Assembly (NCBI GenBank): GCA_021734725.1
Contig: JAIPIM010000026.1
Location: 1 to 20,306 of the forward strand
Direction of reading: 5' to 3'
From: Minisyncoccota bacterium
Lineage (GTDB): Bacteria; Verrucomicrobiota; Lentisphaeria; Oligosphaerales; MVZH01
Length of the DNA: 20,306 nt
Below the pieces are notes generated by a model. It was not told the DNA's origin. It was given only the letters and a program-made list of their open reading frames with translations, and made no database searches. The stretch's first letter is position 1; every line of letters begins with the position of its first letter. Of this stretch, positions 7,868 through 14,404 are shown one piece after another. The translations under genes were made by a program, and so were the position numbers.

Positions 7868-8926
7868 GTGAACTTCGCAATTGGCTATCAGCAGACCGAC
7901 GATGCCGGGACCAACGGCTTTGTCGGGCTTGTCGACGATTATCGCGAGCATCTGGCCGAAGTCTATTTCCCCTGGGTGGGAACGGCTTCCGGGCGGGCGG
8001 TCCTGGGACGCCGGCGCGGAGCCGTCGATTGGAACGCCCAGCAACGGCTGGAAGACGATCTGAAAGCAATTCGGAAACGGGGCATCAAGCTCGACTTGCT
8101 GTTCAACGCCAATTGTTACGGCGGCCGTGCCGTCAGCCAGCATCTGCAGCATGAAGTCGGTTCTATACTCGACCACCTGGAAGAAGTGGCCGACGGCGTT
8201 GACATCGTCACCACCACGAGTCTGACCGTGGCGCGGACGGTGAAGAAGTACTTCCCGGACATCGAGGTGCGGGCGTCCGTGAACATGAAGCTCGAAAGCA
8301 CGGAAGCCATGAGCTATGTGGGCGGGCTGTTCGACAGTTTCTACCTCTGCCGCGATGTGCAGCGTAATCTCGATTACGTCCGGCAGGTTAGAGATTGGTG
8401 CAACACAAACGGCAAGGGGCTGTGCCTGTTGGCCAACTCCGGGTGTCTGTACCGCTGCCCCGGCCAGATTTTCCACGATAACATGGTCGCGCACGAACCG
8501 GAGATCGATGAGATGAAGAACATCGAGAACTGGACGCCGCACGTCTGTTGGAATCTCTATCGCAAGCGCGAAAACTGGCCCGCCATTCTCAAGGCGACCT
8601 GGATTCGCCCGGAAGACCTCCACCACTACGAGGGACTGACAGACGTGATCAAGCTCGCCACCCGCATGCACTCGCGGCCGCGAGCGGTGCTGGAAGCCTA
8701 CACCAGCGGCCGCTGGCGCGGAAATCTCCTTGACCTGTTCGAACCTGGATTCGCCCCGGCCTTCGCACCATATGTCATCGACAACGAAAAGTTCCCGGGC
8801 GACTGGTTCGCGAAAACCTCGACCTGCAACCGTTCCTGCCAGCAGTGCGACTACTGTGCCCGAGTCCTCGAACATGTCCTGATGGATGCCAGCGGTGAGC
8901 GCGATAAAAACAATGAATCGACATGA
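7868..8926 (+). CDS. Peptidase U32-family-like protein with cysteine cluster
   Basis: 352 aa from the GTG at 7868, which has GGAGGT ending 4 bases upstream; a TTG at 7817 in the same frame has no such support. The protein has a TIM-barrel-like pattern (DLLFNANCYGG, VDIVTTTSLTVARTVKKYFPDIEVRASVNMK, LCLLANSGCLYRCPGQ) typical of U32 proteins such as UbiU/UbiV, TrhP and RlhA. Cysteines 193 and 197, 227, and the C-terminal C320-C324-C327-C330 group (TCNRSCQQCDYC) suggest a bound Fe-S cluster. Known U32 members mostly act in oxygen-independent hydroxylation of quinones, tRNA or rRNA; classic proteolysis is doubtful. The substrate here is not recognisable. The stop overlaps the ATG of the sulfatase remnant (ATGA), so these two were translationally coupled. 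Confidence 0.78.
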   Translation: MNFAIGYQQTDDAGTNGFVGLVDDYREHLAEVYFPWVGTASGRAVLGRRRGAVDWNAQQRLEDDLKAIRKRGIKLDLLFNANCYGGRAVSQHLQHEVGSILDHLEEVADGVDIVTTTSLTVARTVKKYFPDIEVRASVNMKLESTEAMSYVGGLFDSFYLCRDVQRNLDYVRQVRDWCNTNGKGLCLLANSGCLYRCPGQIFHDNMVAHEPEIDEMKNIENWTPHVCWNLYRKRENWPAILKATWIRPEDLHHYEGLTDVIKLATRMHSRPRAVLEAYTSGRWRGNLLDLFEPGFAPAFAPYVIDNEKFPGDWFAKTSTCNRSCQQCDYCARVLEHVLMDASGERDKNNEST

Positions 8927-9149
8927 AACAGCCTAATGTACTCTTCCTGTACACCGATGAGCAGCGTTTCGATACTTTGGCCGCCTACGGCAATGAACAG
9001 ATCGAAATGCCGAATTTAAATCGGATCCGTATGAAAAAGAAAATATTTTCGGGCGTTCCGAACTATCGGAATTGACGAATGATTTGCTGACACGTTTGCG
9101 TCAGTGGCAGAAAATGACGAATGATGCGGTTGTGCTGCCGAAACGGTAG
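8923..9149 (+). pseudogene. Sulfatase pseudogene with the central catalytic domain deleted
   Basis: The first 35 codons read MKQPNVLFLYTDEQRFDTLA then AYGNEQIEMPNLNRI, a clear type I sulfatase N-terminus with the metal-binding D region. From about 9026 a different frame (+1 relative to the N-terminal part) reads PYEKENIFGRSELSELTNDL then LTRLRQWQKMTNDAVVLPKR and a stop at 9149, a typical sulfatase C-terminus. The roughly 350-400 residues between, including the CxPSR formylglycine site, are missing. In the first frame a stop comes after 50 codons. The junction is at 9023-9028 (GGATCC), and GATC could have been a short homology used in the deletion. The start overlaps the U32-like stop (ATGA), so this was the last gene of the IclR operon. 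A product is unlikely to be active. Confidence 0.87.
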
Positions 9150-9162
9150 CCGATGCCATTTT

Positions 9163-9396
9163 CCTGAATCCGTGAGAAAACAACCGGCAAAAAGGACTTT
9201 TACCTTGCATGCAAGCAAGTTACACAAAAACAGGGTCTTAACCCGTTGGGTAACGGGCATTTTTGCCGGCTGTTTTCCCGCAGGGGATTTTCCGTAGCAC
9301 TGCATCTGCTTCCAAGCCTGTGCCTTGCGGTACGAAGTACAGCGGCGGCTTGCCTTGAAAACATATACAGCACTACGGAAAATTCACGAATTCAGG
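9163..9396. mobile_element. MITE-like structured element, copy A (234 bp)
   Basis: Bounded by CCTGAATCCGTGA (9163-9175) and TCACGAATTCAGG (9384-9396), inverted repeats matching at 12 of 13 positions, and flanked by the direct repeat ATTTT (9158-9162 and 9397-9401), a 5-bp target-site duplication. Inside, GAAAACAACCGGC...(9176-9193) pairs with 9260-9277 (17 of 18). The conserved TTAACCCGTTGGGT (9238-9251) lies in that helix's loop. TTTTCCGTAG...(9288-9302) pairs with 9368-9382, and CAAGCC (9313-9318) pairs with GGCTTG (9347-9352). It encodes no protein. It lies 13 bp after the sulfatase remnant's stop. The same architecture recurs at 11483-11714. Confidence 0.85.
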
Positions 9397-9584
9397 ATTT
9401 TCTTTATTGCGATCCGTCCCGCTGGTGTTCTGATTAAAAATATCGATTTAGCTGCACAAAGCGTTTACCTTAATCTTTCGCCCTCATCGATCCCATGGGA
9501 TACTTGCGGAAAAAGAGGGCGACCGCTGCCGGCCGTCGCCTACGTCGCTGGCACGGGCGAGCTCAAGGATTATGGTGGTAAGCT

Positions 9585-10001
9585 ATGAAACCGATCGATG
9601 TATGCGCTGCGGTGATCGCTCGCGGAAATCGTCTGTTGCTGGCCCAGCGCCCGAACGGCGTACACCTGGGAGGCAAATGGGAGTTCCCGGGTGGTAAAGT
9701 GCATCGCAATGAAACCAGGGAAGAATGCATTATCCGGGAAATTCAGGAAGAACTGAACCTGGAGGTACGCAGCCCCGTCTTCTTGACCACAACATGTCAC
9801 GACTCTGTCAAAAAGTCCGTACGACTGCATTTTTTACAATGTGAACTTGACGAGGATGCCGAACATGAACTGCGCGCACACGACGACATCGGCTGGTTCA
9901 CGCTGGCCGAGCTGGAGACGCTGGACCTGGCGCCGGCCGATCACGATTTTGTGCACTGGTTGCGAGCGCATACCCAGGCATGTTTTGGCAGTGACATATG
10001 A
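9585..10001 (+). CDS. mutT: MutT-like Nudix hydrolase
   Basis: 138 aa. The Nudix box GKVHRNETREECIIREIQEE (starting at residue 37) satisfies Gx5Ex7REUxEE; the usual final Gly of the box is Asn (ELNLEV). The N-terminal VCAAVIARGNRLLLAQRPNG and the block HLGGKWEFPGGKV match MutT-type 8-oxo-dGTP diphosphatases, which cleanse the nucleotide pool of oxidised guanine. Other Nudix substrates cannot be excluded. The start ATG at 9585 has a weak GGTGG site upstream. The stop is 39 bp before miaB, on the same strand. Confidence 0.88.
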   Translation: MKPIDVCAAVIARGNRLLLAQRPNGVHLGGKWEFPGGKVHRNETREECIIREIQEELNLEVRSPVFLTTTCHDSVKKSVRLHFLQCELDEDAEHELRAHDDIGWFTLAELETLDLAPADHDFVHWLRAHTQACFGSDI

Positions 10002-10040
10002 GTCCGGTTTTTTAGCCCGGCTTAACGATGACCCGCAACT

Positions 10041-11378
10041 ATGACTAAGACATTTCACATTCGAACCTACGGCTGTCAGATGAACGAGCGCGACTCGGAG
10101 GCCCTGGCGTGTATGCTGCGTGAGTGCGGCTATCGGCAGGTGATGGCTGAGGAGGAAGCGGATATACTGCTGTTTAACACATGCAGTGTCCGCGAGCAGG
10201 CGGAACGCAAAGTGTTCGGCAAGGTGGGCATTCTGAAGAAACTCAAACGTCGCCGGCCCGACATTATTATCGGGGTCATAGGATGTATGGCACAGAATTA
10301 CGGGCGTAAGATTCTGGATGAACTGCCGCATGTAGACTTGGTCGTCGGCACCGACCGCATGCATTTACTGCCGGAGATTCTCCAGGACGTCTGCACCGGC
10401 CAGCGGGGGCAGGTGCATACCGAGCCGGGTACAGAGGTGTTGGGGAAGTTGCGCGGACACGAGCCCGGCCGGGTATCCGCATTTATATCTGTCATGCGCG
10501 GCTGCAACCAATTCTGCACGTACTGCATTGTCCCGTATGTCCGCGGTCGCGAGAAAAGTCGTCCACTGCCGGACATTGTCCGTGAGGTGGAGGAAGTCGT
10601 GGCGCAGGGGGCACGCGAGATTTTCCTGCTGGGGCAAAATGTCACGGCGTATGGATTGGCGGAACTGCGTGACCAAGGAGAGTATAGGCCGGACGTGTCG
10701 CCCTTTGCCGATCTCCTGTTGGCGGTGAACGAGGTCGAAGGCGTCGAGCGTATTCGGTTCACGTCGCCGCATCCGCGTTTCATGAATCAGGCGTTCATTG
10801 AATCCATCACCACGCTGCCGAAGGTATGTGAATCGTTGCATGTCCCGTTGCAATCCGGGTCGGATCGTATTCTCAAGGCCATGCGCCGAGGCTATACGTC
10901 GGAAGATTTCATGGCATGTATTCAGGCGATTCGTGAACGCCAGCCGGAATTTACTTTTACCACGGATGTTATTGTGGGGTTCCCCGGTGAGACACCGGAG
11001 GATTTTGAGGCGACACGCCGAGTGATGGACGCGGCTGGTTTCGAGATGGCGTACATCTTCAAATACAGCCCGCGCTCCGGCACCAAAGCGGCGGAAATGG
11101 CGGACGATGTGCCGCGGGCGCTGAAGGAAGAGCGTAACCAGATTTTGCTGCAAGACCTGGAGCGCCGCTCGGCAGCGGGTAACGACGTTTATATCGGACG
11201 CACTGTGGAGGTTTTAGCGGAGGGGCCCAGCAAACGCAACGTAGAGCGTTGGGCCGGACGCACGCGTACCAACAAAGTCTGCATCTTTCCGCCCGCAAAG
11301 AGCATCCAGGTCGGTGACCTGGTACAGGTGCACATCGAGCGTGCGACACCGAATTCGTTGTTTGGGGAGGTCCTCTGA
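10041..11378 (+). CDS. miaB: tRNA-2-methylthio-N6-dimethylallyladenosine synthase
   Basis: A 445-aa radical-SAM methylthiotransferase that adds a methylthio group to i6A37 of tRNAs reading UNN codons. The N-terminal MTTase domain has the three auxiliary-cluster cysteines Cys12 (YGCQMNERDSE), Cys48 (NTCSVREQAE) and Cys82 (GCMAQ). The radical-SAM motif CNQFCTYC (Cys155/159/162) follows RG and leads into IVPYVRGREKSR, characteristic of MiaB rather than MtaB or RimO. TDVIVGFPGET and the C-terminal TRAM region (VEVLAEGPSK...GRTRTNKVCIF) complete the protein. Length and order are normal. No strong Shine-Dalgarno precedes the ATG at 10041. It is the second gene of the pair bracketed by the two MITE-like elements. 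Confidence 0.97.
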   Translation: MTKTFHIRTYGCQMNERDSEALACMLRECGYRQVMAEEEADILLFNTCSVREQAERKVFGKVGILKKLKRRRPDIIIGVIGCMAQNYGRKILDELPHVDLVVGTDRMHLLPEILQDVCTGQRGQVHTEPGTEVLGKLRGHEPGRVSAFISVMRGCNQFCTYCIVPYVRGREKSRPLPDIVREVEEVVAQGAREIFLLGQNVTAYGLAELRDQGEYRPDVSPFADLLLAVNEVEGVERIRFTSPHPRFMNQAFIESITTLPKVCESLHVPLQSGSDRILKAMRRGYTSEDFMACIQAIRERQPEFTFTTDVIVGFPGETPEDFEATRRVMDAAGFEMAYIFKYSPRSGTKAAEMADDVPRALKEERNQILLQDLERRSAAGNDVYIGRTVEVLAEGPSKRNVERWAGRTRTNKVCIFPPAKSIQVGDLVQVHIERATPNSLFGEVL

Positions 11379-11482
11379 GACACCCCGTCTCGTTGCGGCA
11401 TTGGCGACCCGTGAAATATGTCAGCTAAGCCGTTACGAAGGTTATGCCGGGAACTGTACGGACTGCAGACTGATGGAGAGGT

Positions 11483-11714
11483 CCTGAATCCGTGAGAAAA
11501 TTGGCAAAAAAGTCTTGCTGTCGTTTATGTAGAAGATCTTACGTTTATTATTAAAGTTAACCCGTTGGGTGATATCGATTTTTCCGCCAATTTTCCCGCA
11601 AGGGACTTCCAGCGGCGGTACATCTGCTTACGAGACTGCAACTTGCAGTAGACACTACAGCTTCGTCTGGTCTCGCAACCAGCTGTACCACCGCTGAAAT
11701 TTCACGGATTCAGG
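11483..11714. mobile_element. MITE-like structured element, copy B (232 bp)
   Basis: Perfect 13-bp terminal inverted repeats CCTGAATCCGTGA (11483-11495) and TCACGGATTCAGG (11702-11714), flanked by the direct repeat GAGGT (11478-11482 and 11715-11719). Helices: GAAAATTGGC (11496-11505) with GCCAATTTTC (11586-11595); CAGCGGCGGTACA (11610-11622) with TGTACCACCGCTG (11684-11696), 12 of 13; CGAGAC (11631-11636) with GTCTCG (11670-11675); and the hairpin ACTGCAACTTGCAGT (11635-11649). It shares with copy A the first 18 bases, TTAACCCGTTGGGT (11557-11570), TTTTCCCGCA (11591-11600) and CATCTGCTT (11621-11629), at offsets within 2 bp. No coding capacity. Confidence 0.87.
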
Positions 11715-11720
11715 GAGGTG
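11713..11720 (+). promoter_or_regulatory. Ribosome-binding site rebuilt by the element's target duplication
   Basis: GGGAGGTG ends 4 bases before the TTG start at 11725. Its GAGGT (11715-11719) is the right-hand copy of the target-site duplication of element B; the left-hand copy is at 11478-11482. Confidence 0.8.
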
Positions 11721-11724
11721 ACAG

Positions 11725-12630
11725 TTGCCGAGCGATTTGTTTCACGACAAAGCCTATTTGCTGTTTCCGCTGTTGGCAGCCATGCTGTACGGGGTGGCTG
11801 CCACCGCGCTGAAAACGGCCAGCAATCGCGGGTGTGGCATCGTACGGACAATGTGTGTCTGCAATTGGTTGACCGGTTTGGCATTTCTGGCGTTCTATGA
11901 CTGGTCGCTTTTCCCATCTCTACCGGATCCCTGGTGGCCCAGTGTCGTTCTCGCCATGTTGTTTGTGCTTGGTAGTTTTTTTACGGTTTTTGCACTTTCT
12001 CACGGGGACGTATCCGTGGCCACTCCGGTGTTGGGTGTCAAGGTTGTGATGGTTGCGTTCATGGTTGCCTTTGTGCTAGGGGTGGATCTGGAGCCGCGAA
12101 CATGGGTGGCGAGTATCTTTGCTGTCTTAGGCATTGTAAGCATACAGATTAACGATCGACCGCACGACCGGGGGAAGATCGTTGTGTCTGTCGTATTTGC
12201 TTTGCTCGCCACCGCATGTTTCGGCGCGTTTGATACTATGAACCAGCATTGGAGTCCGAGGGTTGGTTTTGCAAACCTGGTGCCGCCGGGAATGGTTGTT
12301 GCGTCTGTGTTGTCGCTGGCGTTTATCCCAATGCTCAAAGGGCGCGTCCGCGACCTGTCAGGGAAAGCCCTGCTTTACCTCGGCATTGGTGCTGGTTTGA
12401 TGACGGTACAGGCCGTGATTCTCATCTGGTCGATCGGGACATACCAGGATGCGGCCGGCGCGAATGTCGTTTTTGGGAGTCGGGGATTATGGAGCGTGGT
12501 GTTTGTATGGCTTTTCGGTCAGCGCTTCGGGAATGTGGAGCTGAAGCAACGTCATCCCAAGGTTGTGTGGGCACGTATTGGAGGAGCAATCCTGATTTGC
12601 GCAGCCATTGTCCTGATGTTCACAGGTTGA
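11725..12630 (+). CDS. EamA-type (DMT superfamily) membrane transporter
   Basis: 301 aa, strongly hydrophobic, with about ten predicted membrane helices in two five-helix halves. Clear segments include residues about 11-30, 40-58, 72-92, 98-118, 125-142 and then 150-168 onward, with a short charged linker (NDRPHDRG) between the halves. The motif ATPVLGVKVVMVAFMVAFVLG...LEPRTWVASIFAVLGI resembles EamA repeats. DMT proteins export or import small metabolites; the substrate cannot be told from sequence. The start is TTG, supported by GGGAGGTG 4 bases upstream. The element inserted in the 5' region may affect transcription or mRNA folding of this gene. The sulfatase gene follows 61 bp downstream. 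Confidence 0.82.
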   Translation: MPSDLFHDKAYLLFPLLAAMLYGVAATALKTASNRGCGIVRTMCVCNWLTGLAFLAFYDWSLFPSLPDPWWPSVVLAMLFVLGSFFTVFALSHGDVSVATPVLGVKVVMVAFMVAFVLGVDLEPRTWVASIFAVLGIVSIQINDRPHDRGKIVVSVVFALLATACFGAFDTMNQHWSPRVGFANLVPPGMVVASVLSLAFIPMLKGRVRDLSGKALLYLGIGAGLMTVQAVILIWSIGTYQDAAGANVVFGSRGLWSVVFVWLFGQRFGNVELKQRHPKVVWARIGGAILICAAIVLMFTG

Positions 12631-12647
12631 ATGAGCGGGGTGCTGAT

Positions 12648-12683
12648 AGGAAATTACTTTCGGACTAACTGACAGGAAATTAC
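12648..12683. repeat. Short direct repeat before the sulfatase gene
   Basis: AGGAAATTAC occurs at 12648-12657 and again at 12674-12683, 26 bp apart. The second copy lies just upstream of the sulfatase ATG. Confidence 0.6.
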
Positions 12684-12691
12684 AAGAGAAA

Positions 12692-13969
12692 ATGCAAAAT
12701 GTGAAACCCAATATCGTTTTTGTAACCACTCATGATACAGGCCGCTGGTTTGGATGCTATGGGCGAACTACGGTCGTATCTCCAAACATTGACTCGATTG
12801 CCGCGGACGGTGTTCTGTTCGAAAACATGTTCTGTGCATCTCCTGTGTGCAGCGCGAGTCGAGCTGCCATGATGACAGGGCGATACCCGCAGCACAACGG
12901 CATGATGCTTCTCCTCCATCAGCCCTGGTGGTGGACGCTCAATGAAGGTGAGCCGCATCTGGCCAATGTCTTAAAAGATGAAGGCTACTTCACCCGTCTA
13001 TTCGGATTTCAGCATGAGTCCGAAGACCCCACAGAACAGCTCGGTTTTATGGAAGCGAGTAAAGGACCGCTTGGACCAGCTCCGAAAGTGGCGGAGGAAT
13101 TTGCGGACTTCATGAAAAACCGACCCAAGGGAAAACCCCTTTATGCGCAGATCGGGTTCTGGGAAACCCACAAGCCCTACAACCGGGATTACGAGGTCAG
13201 GGAGGACTCAAAAGGCGTCGAAGTCCCCCCTTATCTCAATGACACTGAGGAAGTTCGCAACGACATGGCTGAGCTCCAGGGGGCGGTCGGTGAAGTCGAC
13301 AAGGCGGTCGGCATGATCCGCACGGCGATTCAGGAGGCCGGCATTGAAGACGAAACGATATTCATATTTACCGTCGACCATGGCATTGAAGTGCCGCGCG
13401 CCAAATGGACCTGCTATGATCCGGGTATCGAAGTGGCCTTTATCATTCGTTGGCCCGGAGGGGGGGTAACGGGCGGAAAAAGGAAACCTCAGCTTCTTCC
13501 CAATGTGGATGTCCAGCCCACTGTTCTTGAGCTGGCCGGTATCGATATACCGGAAAACGCGGATGGACGGAGCTTCGCTGAAATCCTCACCACGGATTCA
13601 AATGATCCGAAACACAGCGAAATATATGGATTGTTTGAAGACTCTTCACACAGGTATGTCAGAACGCAGAAGTTCAAACTGATCCGGAACTTCTCGCCGA
13701 AACGTCCGTTTGAATTTCCGTGCGACCTCACACCTAAGACGAAGTGGGAACCATACGCTTTTGCAGAGCTTTATGATCTCGAGAAAGATCCAAACGAATG
13801 TGTGAATGTTGCGAATGATCGATCATACGAAGCTGTCTTTGCCGACTTGAACAGCAAACTCTTCAACTGGATGCAAAACACGAACGATCCACTCCTCAAG
13901 GGGCCGACACCAACCCCTTATTATCTTCAGTCAATACAGGCGTTCAGGTCGGATCTGAAGAAGGCCTGA
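12692..13969 (+). CDS. Type I (formylglycine) sulfatase
   Basis: A 425-aa arylsulfatase-family enzyme predicted to hydrolyse sulfate esters, probably of sulfated sugars. The active-site motif CSASR (Cys53-Arg57, within SPVCSASRAAMMTGRYPQHNG) fits CxAxR, so Cys53 would be oxidised to formylglycine; the maturation enzyme is not in the window. Metal and substrate residues are suggested by HD at 14-15, FTVDHG at 227-231 and the following K238. PNIDSIAADGVLFENMFCASPVC and the C-terminal ELYDLEKDPNECVNVANDR are classic sulfatase blocks. No signal peptide is visible at MQNVKPNIVFV, unusual for a polysaccharide sulfatase and suggesting cytosolic action. The Shine-Dalgarno is weak (AGAG or the more distant AGGA). 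Unlike the locus at 8923, this copy is intact. Confidence 0.93.
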   Translation: MQNVKPNIVFVTTHDTGRWFGCYGRTTVVSPNIDSIAADGVLFENMFCASPVCSASRAAMMTGRYPQHNGMMLLLHQPWWWTLNEGEPHLANVLKDEGYFTRLFGFQHESEDPTEQLGFMEASKGPLGPAPKVAEEFADFMKNRPKGKPLYAQIGFWETHKPYNRDYEVREDSKGVEVPPYLNDTEEVRNDMAELQGAVGEVDKAVGMIRTAIQEAGIEDETIFIFTVDHGIEVPRAKWTCYDPGIEVAFIIRWPGGGVTGGKRKPQLLPNVDVQPTVLELAGIDIPENADGRSFAEILTTDSNDPKHSEIYGLFEDSSHRYVRTQKFKLIRNFSPKRPFEFPCDLTPKTKWEPYAFAELYDLEKDPNECVNVANDRSYEAVFADLNSKLFNWMQNTNDPLLKGPTPTPYYLQSIQAFRSDLKKA

Positions 13970-13970
13970 T

Positions 13971-14100
13971 TGGCCAAACTATTATCCTGGTGATGAAGGC
14001 CGTTGGACTAAGGCACCGAAGTATGGAGGAATCAAAAAATGACATCTGGTCACCCGAACGTAACCTTTTGGCCAGACAAGGCTTGGAGGTAGTTTGGCCA
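13971..14100. repeat. 11-bp inverted repeat bounding 130 bp
   Basis: TGGCCAAACTA at 13971-13981 and TAGTTTGGCCA at 14090-14100 are perfect reverse complements. The left arm begins two bases after the sulfatase stop codon. The flanks show no obvious target duplication. Confidence 0.65.
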
Positions 14101-14289
14101 TATATCATGTCGTTAGAAGCTATTTTTGATCCCGCTTGTGGCCTCTAAGACTGCCAGAGCGCAAGCATCTGGCGAGTGGAAAACCTTAAACGCCAAAAAC
14201 AGCCGCAAAAATACCGGCTAAGGTCACAATGGCGGCCATTGTTCGGTGCTACCTCATGAACCCAAGTATGTTACGTTCGGGTGACCAGA
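14045..14289. repeat. 20-bp perfect inverted repeat bounding 245 bp
   Basis: TCTGGTCACCCGAACG... (14045-14064) is exactly reverse-complemented at 14270-14289 (...CGTTCGGGTGACCAGA). The arms overlap other repeat systems: the left arm lies inside the 13971-14100 inverted repeat, and the right arm abuts the AGAAGTCCC tandem units. Confidence 0.85.
14226..14242. repeat. Palindrome with 8-bp arms
   Basis: ACAATGGC-G-GCCATTGT, perfect arms around one base, between the arms of the 20-bp inverted repeat. It could be a protein-binding site or a cruciform; no T-run follows. Confidence 0.5.
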
Positions 14290-14317
14290 AGTCCCGTCAG
14301 AAGTCCCCAGAAGTCCC
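14287..14317. repeat. Three AGAAGTCCC units
   Basis: AGAAGTCCC at 14287, 14299 and 14309, separated by GTC and C. It overlaps the last three bases of the 20-bp inverted repeat's right arm. Confidence 0.8.
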
Positions 14318-14404
14318 GTTATAAACAATCTGCATGAATCCTGTGTTCCCCTGAGATCGCCACAGTGCACTTGCACAGCTGGCGAACACGGGGAAACACA
14401 TTAT

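Larger units (their letters stand above)
11379..11724. other. miaB-EamA intergenic region
   Basis: 346 bp. The first 104 bp contain a 5-bp-stem hairpin GAGACACCCCGTCTC right at the miaB stop (11376-11390) but no T-run. The rest is occupied by MITE-like element copy B (11483-11714) and the regenerated ribosome-binding site. Removing the element and one GAGGT leaves GGAGAGGTGACAG directly before the TTG start. Confidence 0.7.
13970..14404. other. Gene-free region with nested inverted and tandem repeats
   Basis: 435 bp without a convincing reading frame. It contains an 11-bp perfect inverted repeat (13971/14100), a 20-bp perfect inverted repeat (14045/14289), a 17-bp near-perfect palindrome ACAATGGCGGCCATTGT (14226-14242) and three AGAAGTCCC units (14287-14317). 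It looks like the remains of one or more small mobile elements, but I see no transposase and no clear target duplication. Confidence 0.6.

Noticed and set aside
9397..9588. Open frame ending in an ATGA overlap with the mutT start (...VAYVAGTGELKDYGGKL)
   Set aside because: It has no start codon outside the MITE-like element and no recognisable domain. It could be the tail of a gene cut by earlier rearrangement, but I cannot support it as a feature.
11418..11495. 25-codon frame (MSAKPLRRLCRELYGLQTDG...) between miaB and the EamA gene
   Set aside because: It runs into and ends inside MITE-like element B, has no ribosome-binding site and is too short to judge.
9163..11714. Composite transposon carrying mutT-miaB between two elements
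   Set aside because: Each element has its own separate 5-bp duplication, showing two independent insertions and not one composite unit.
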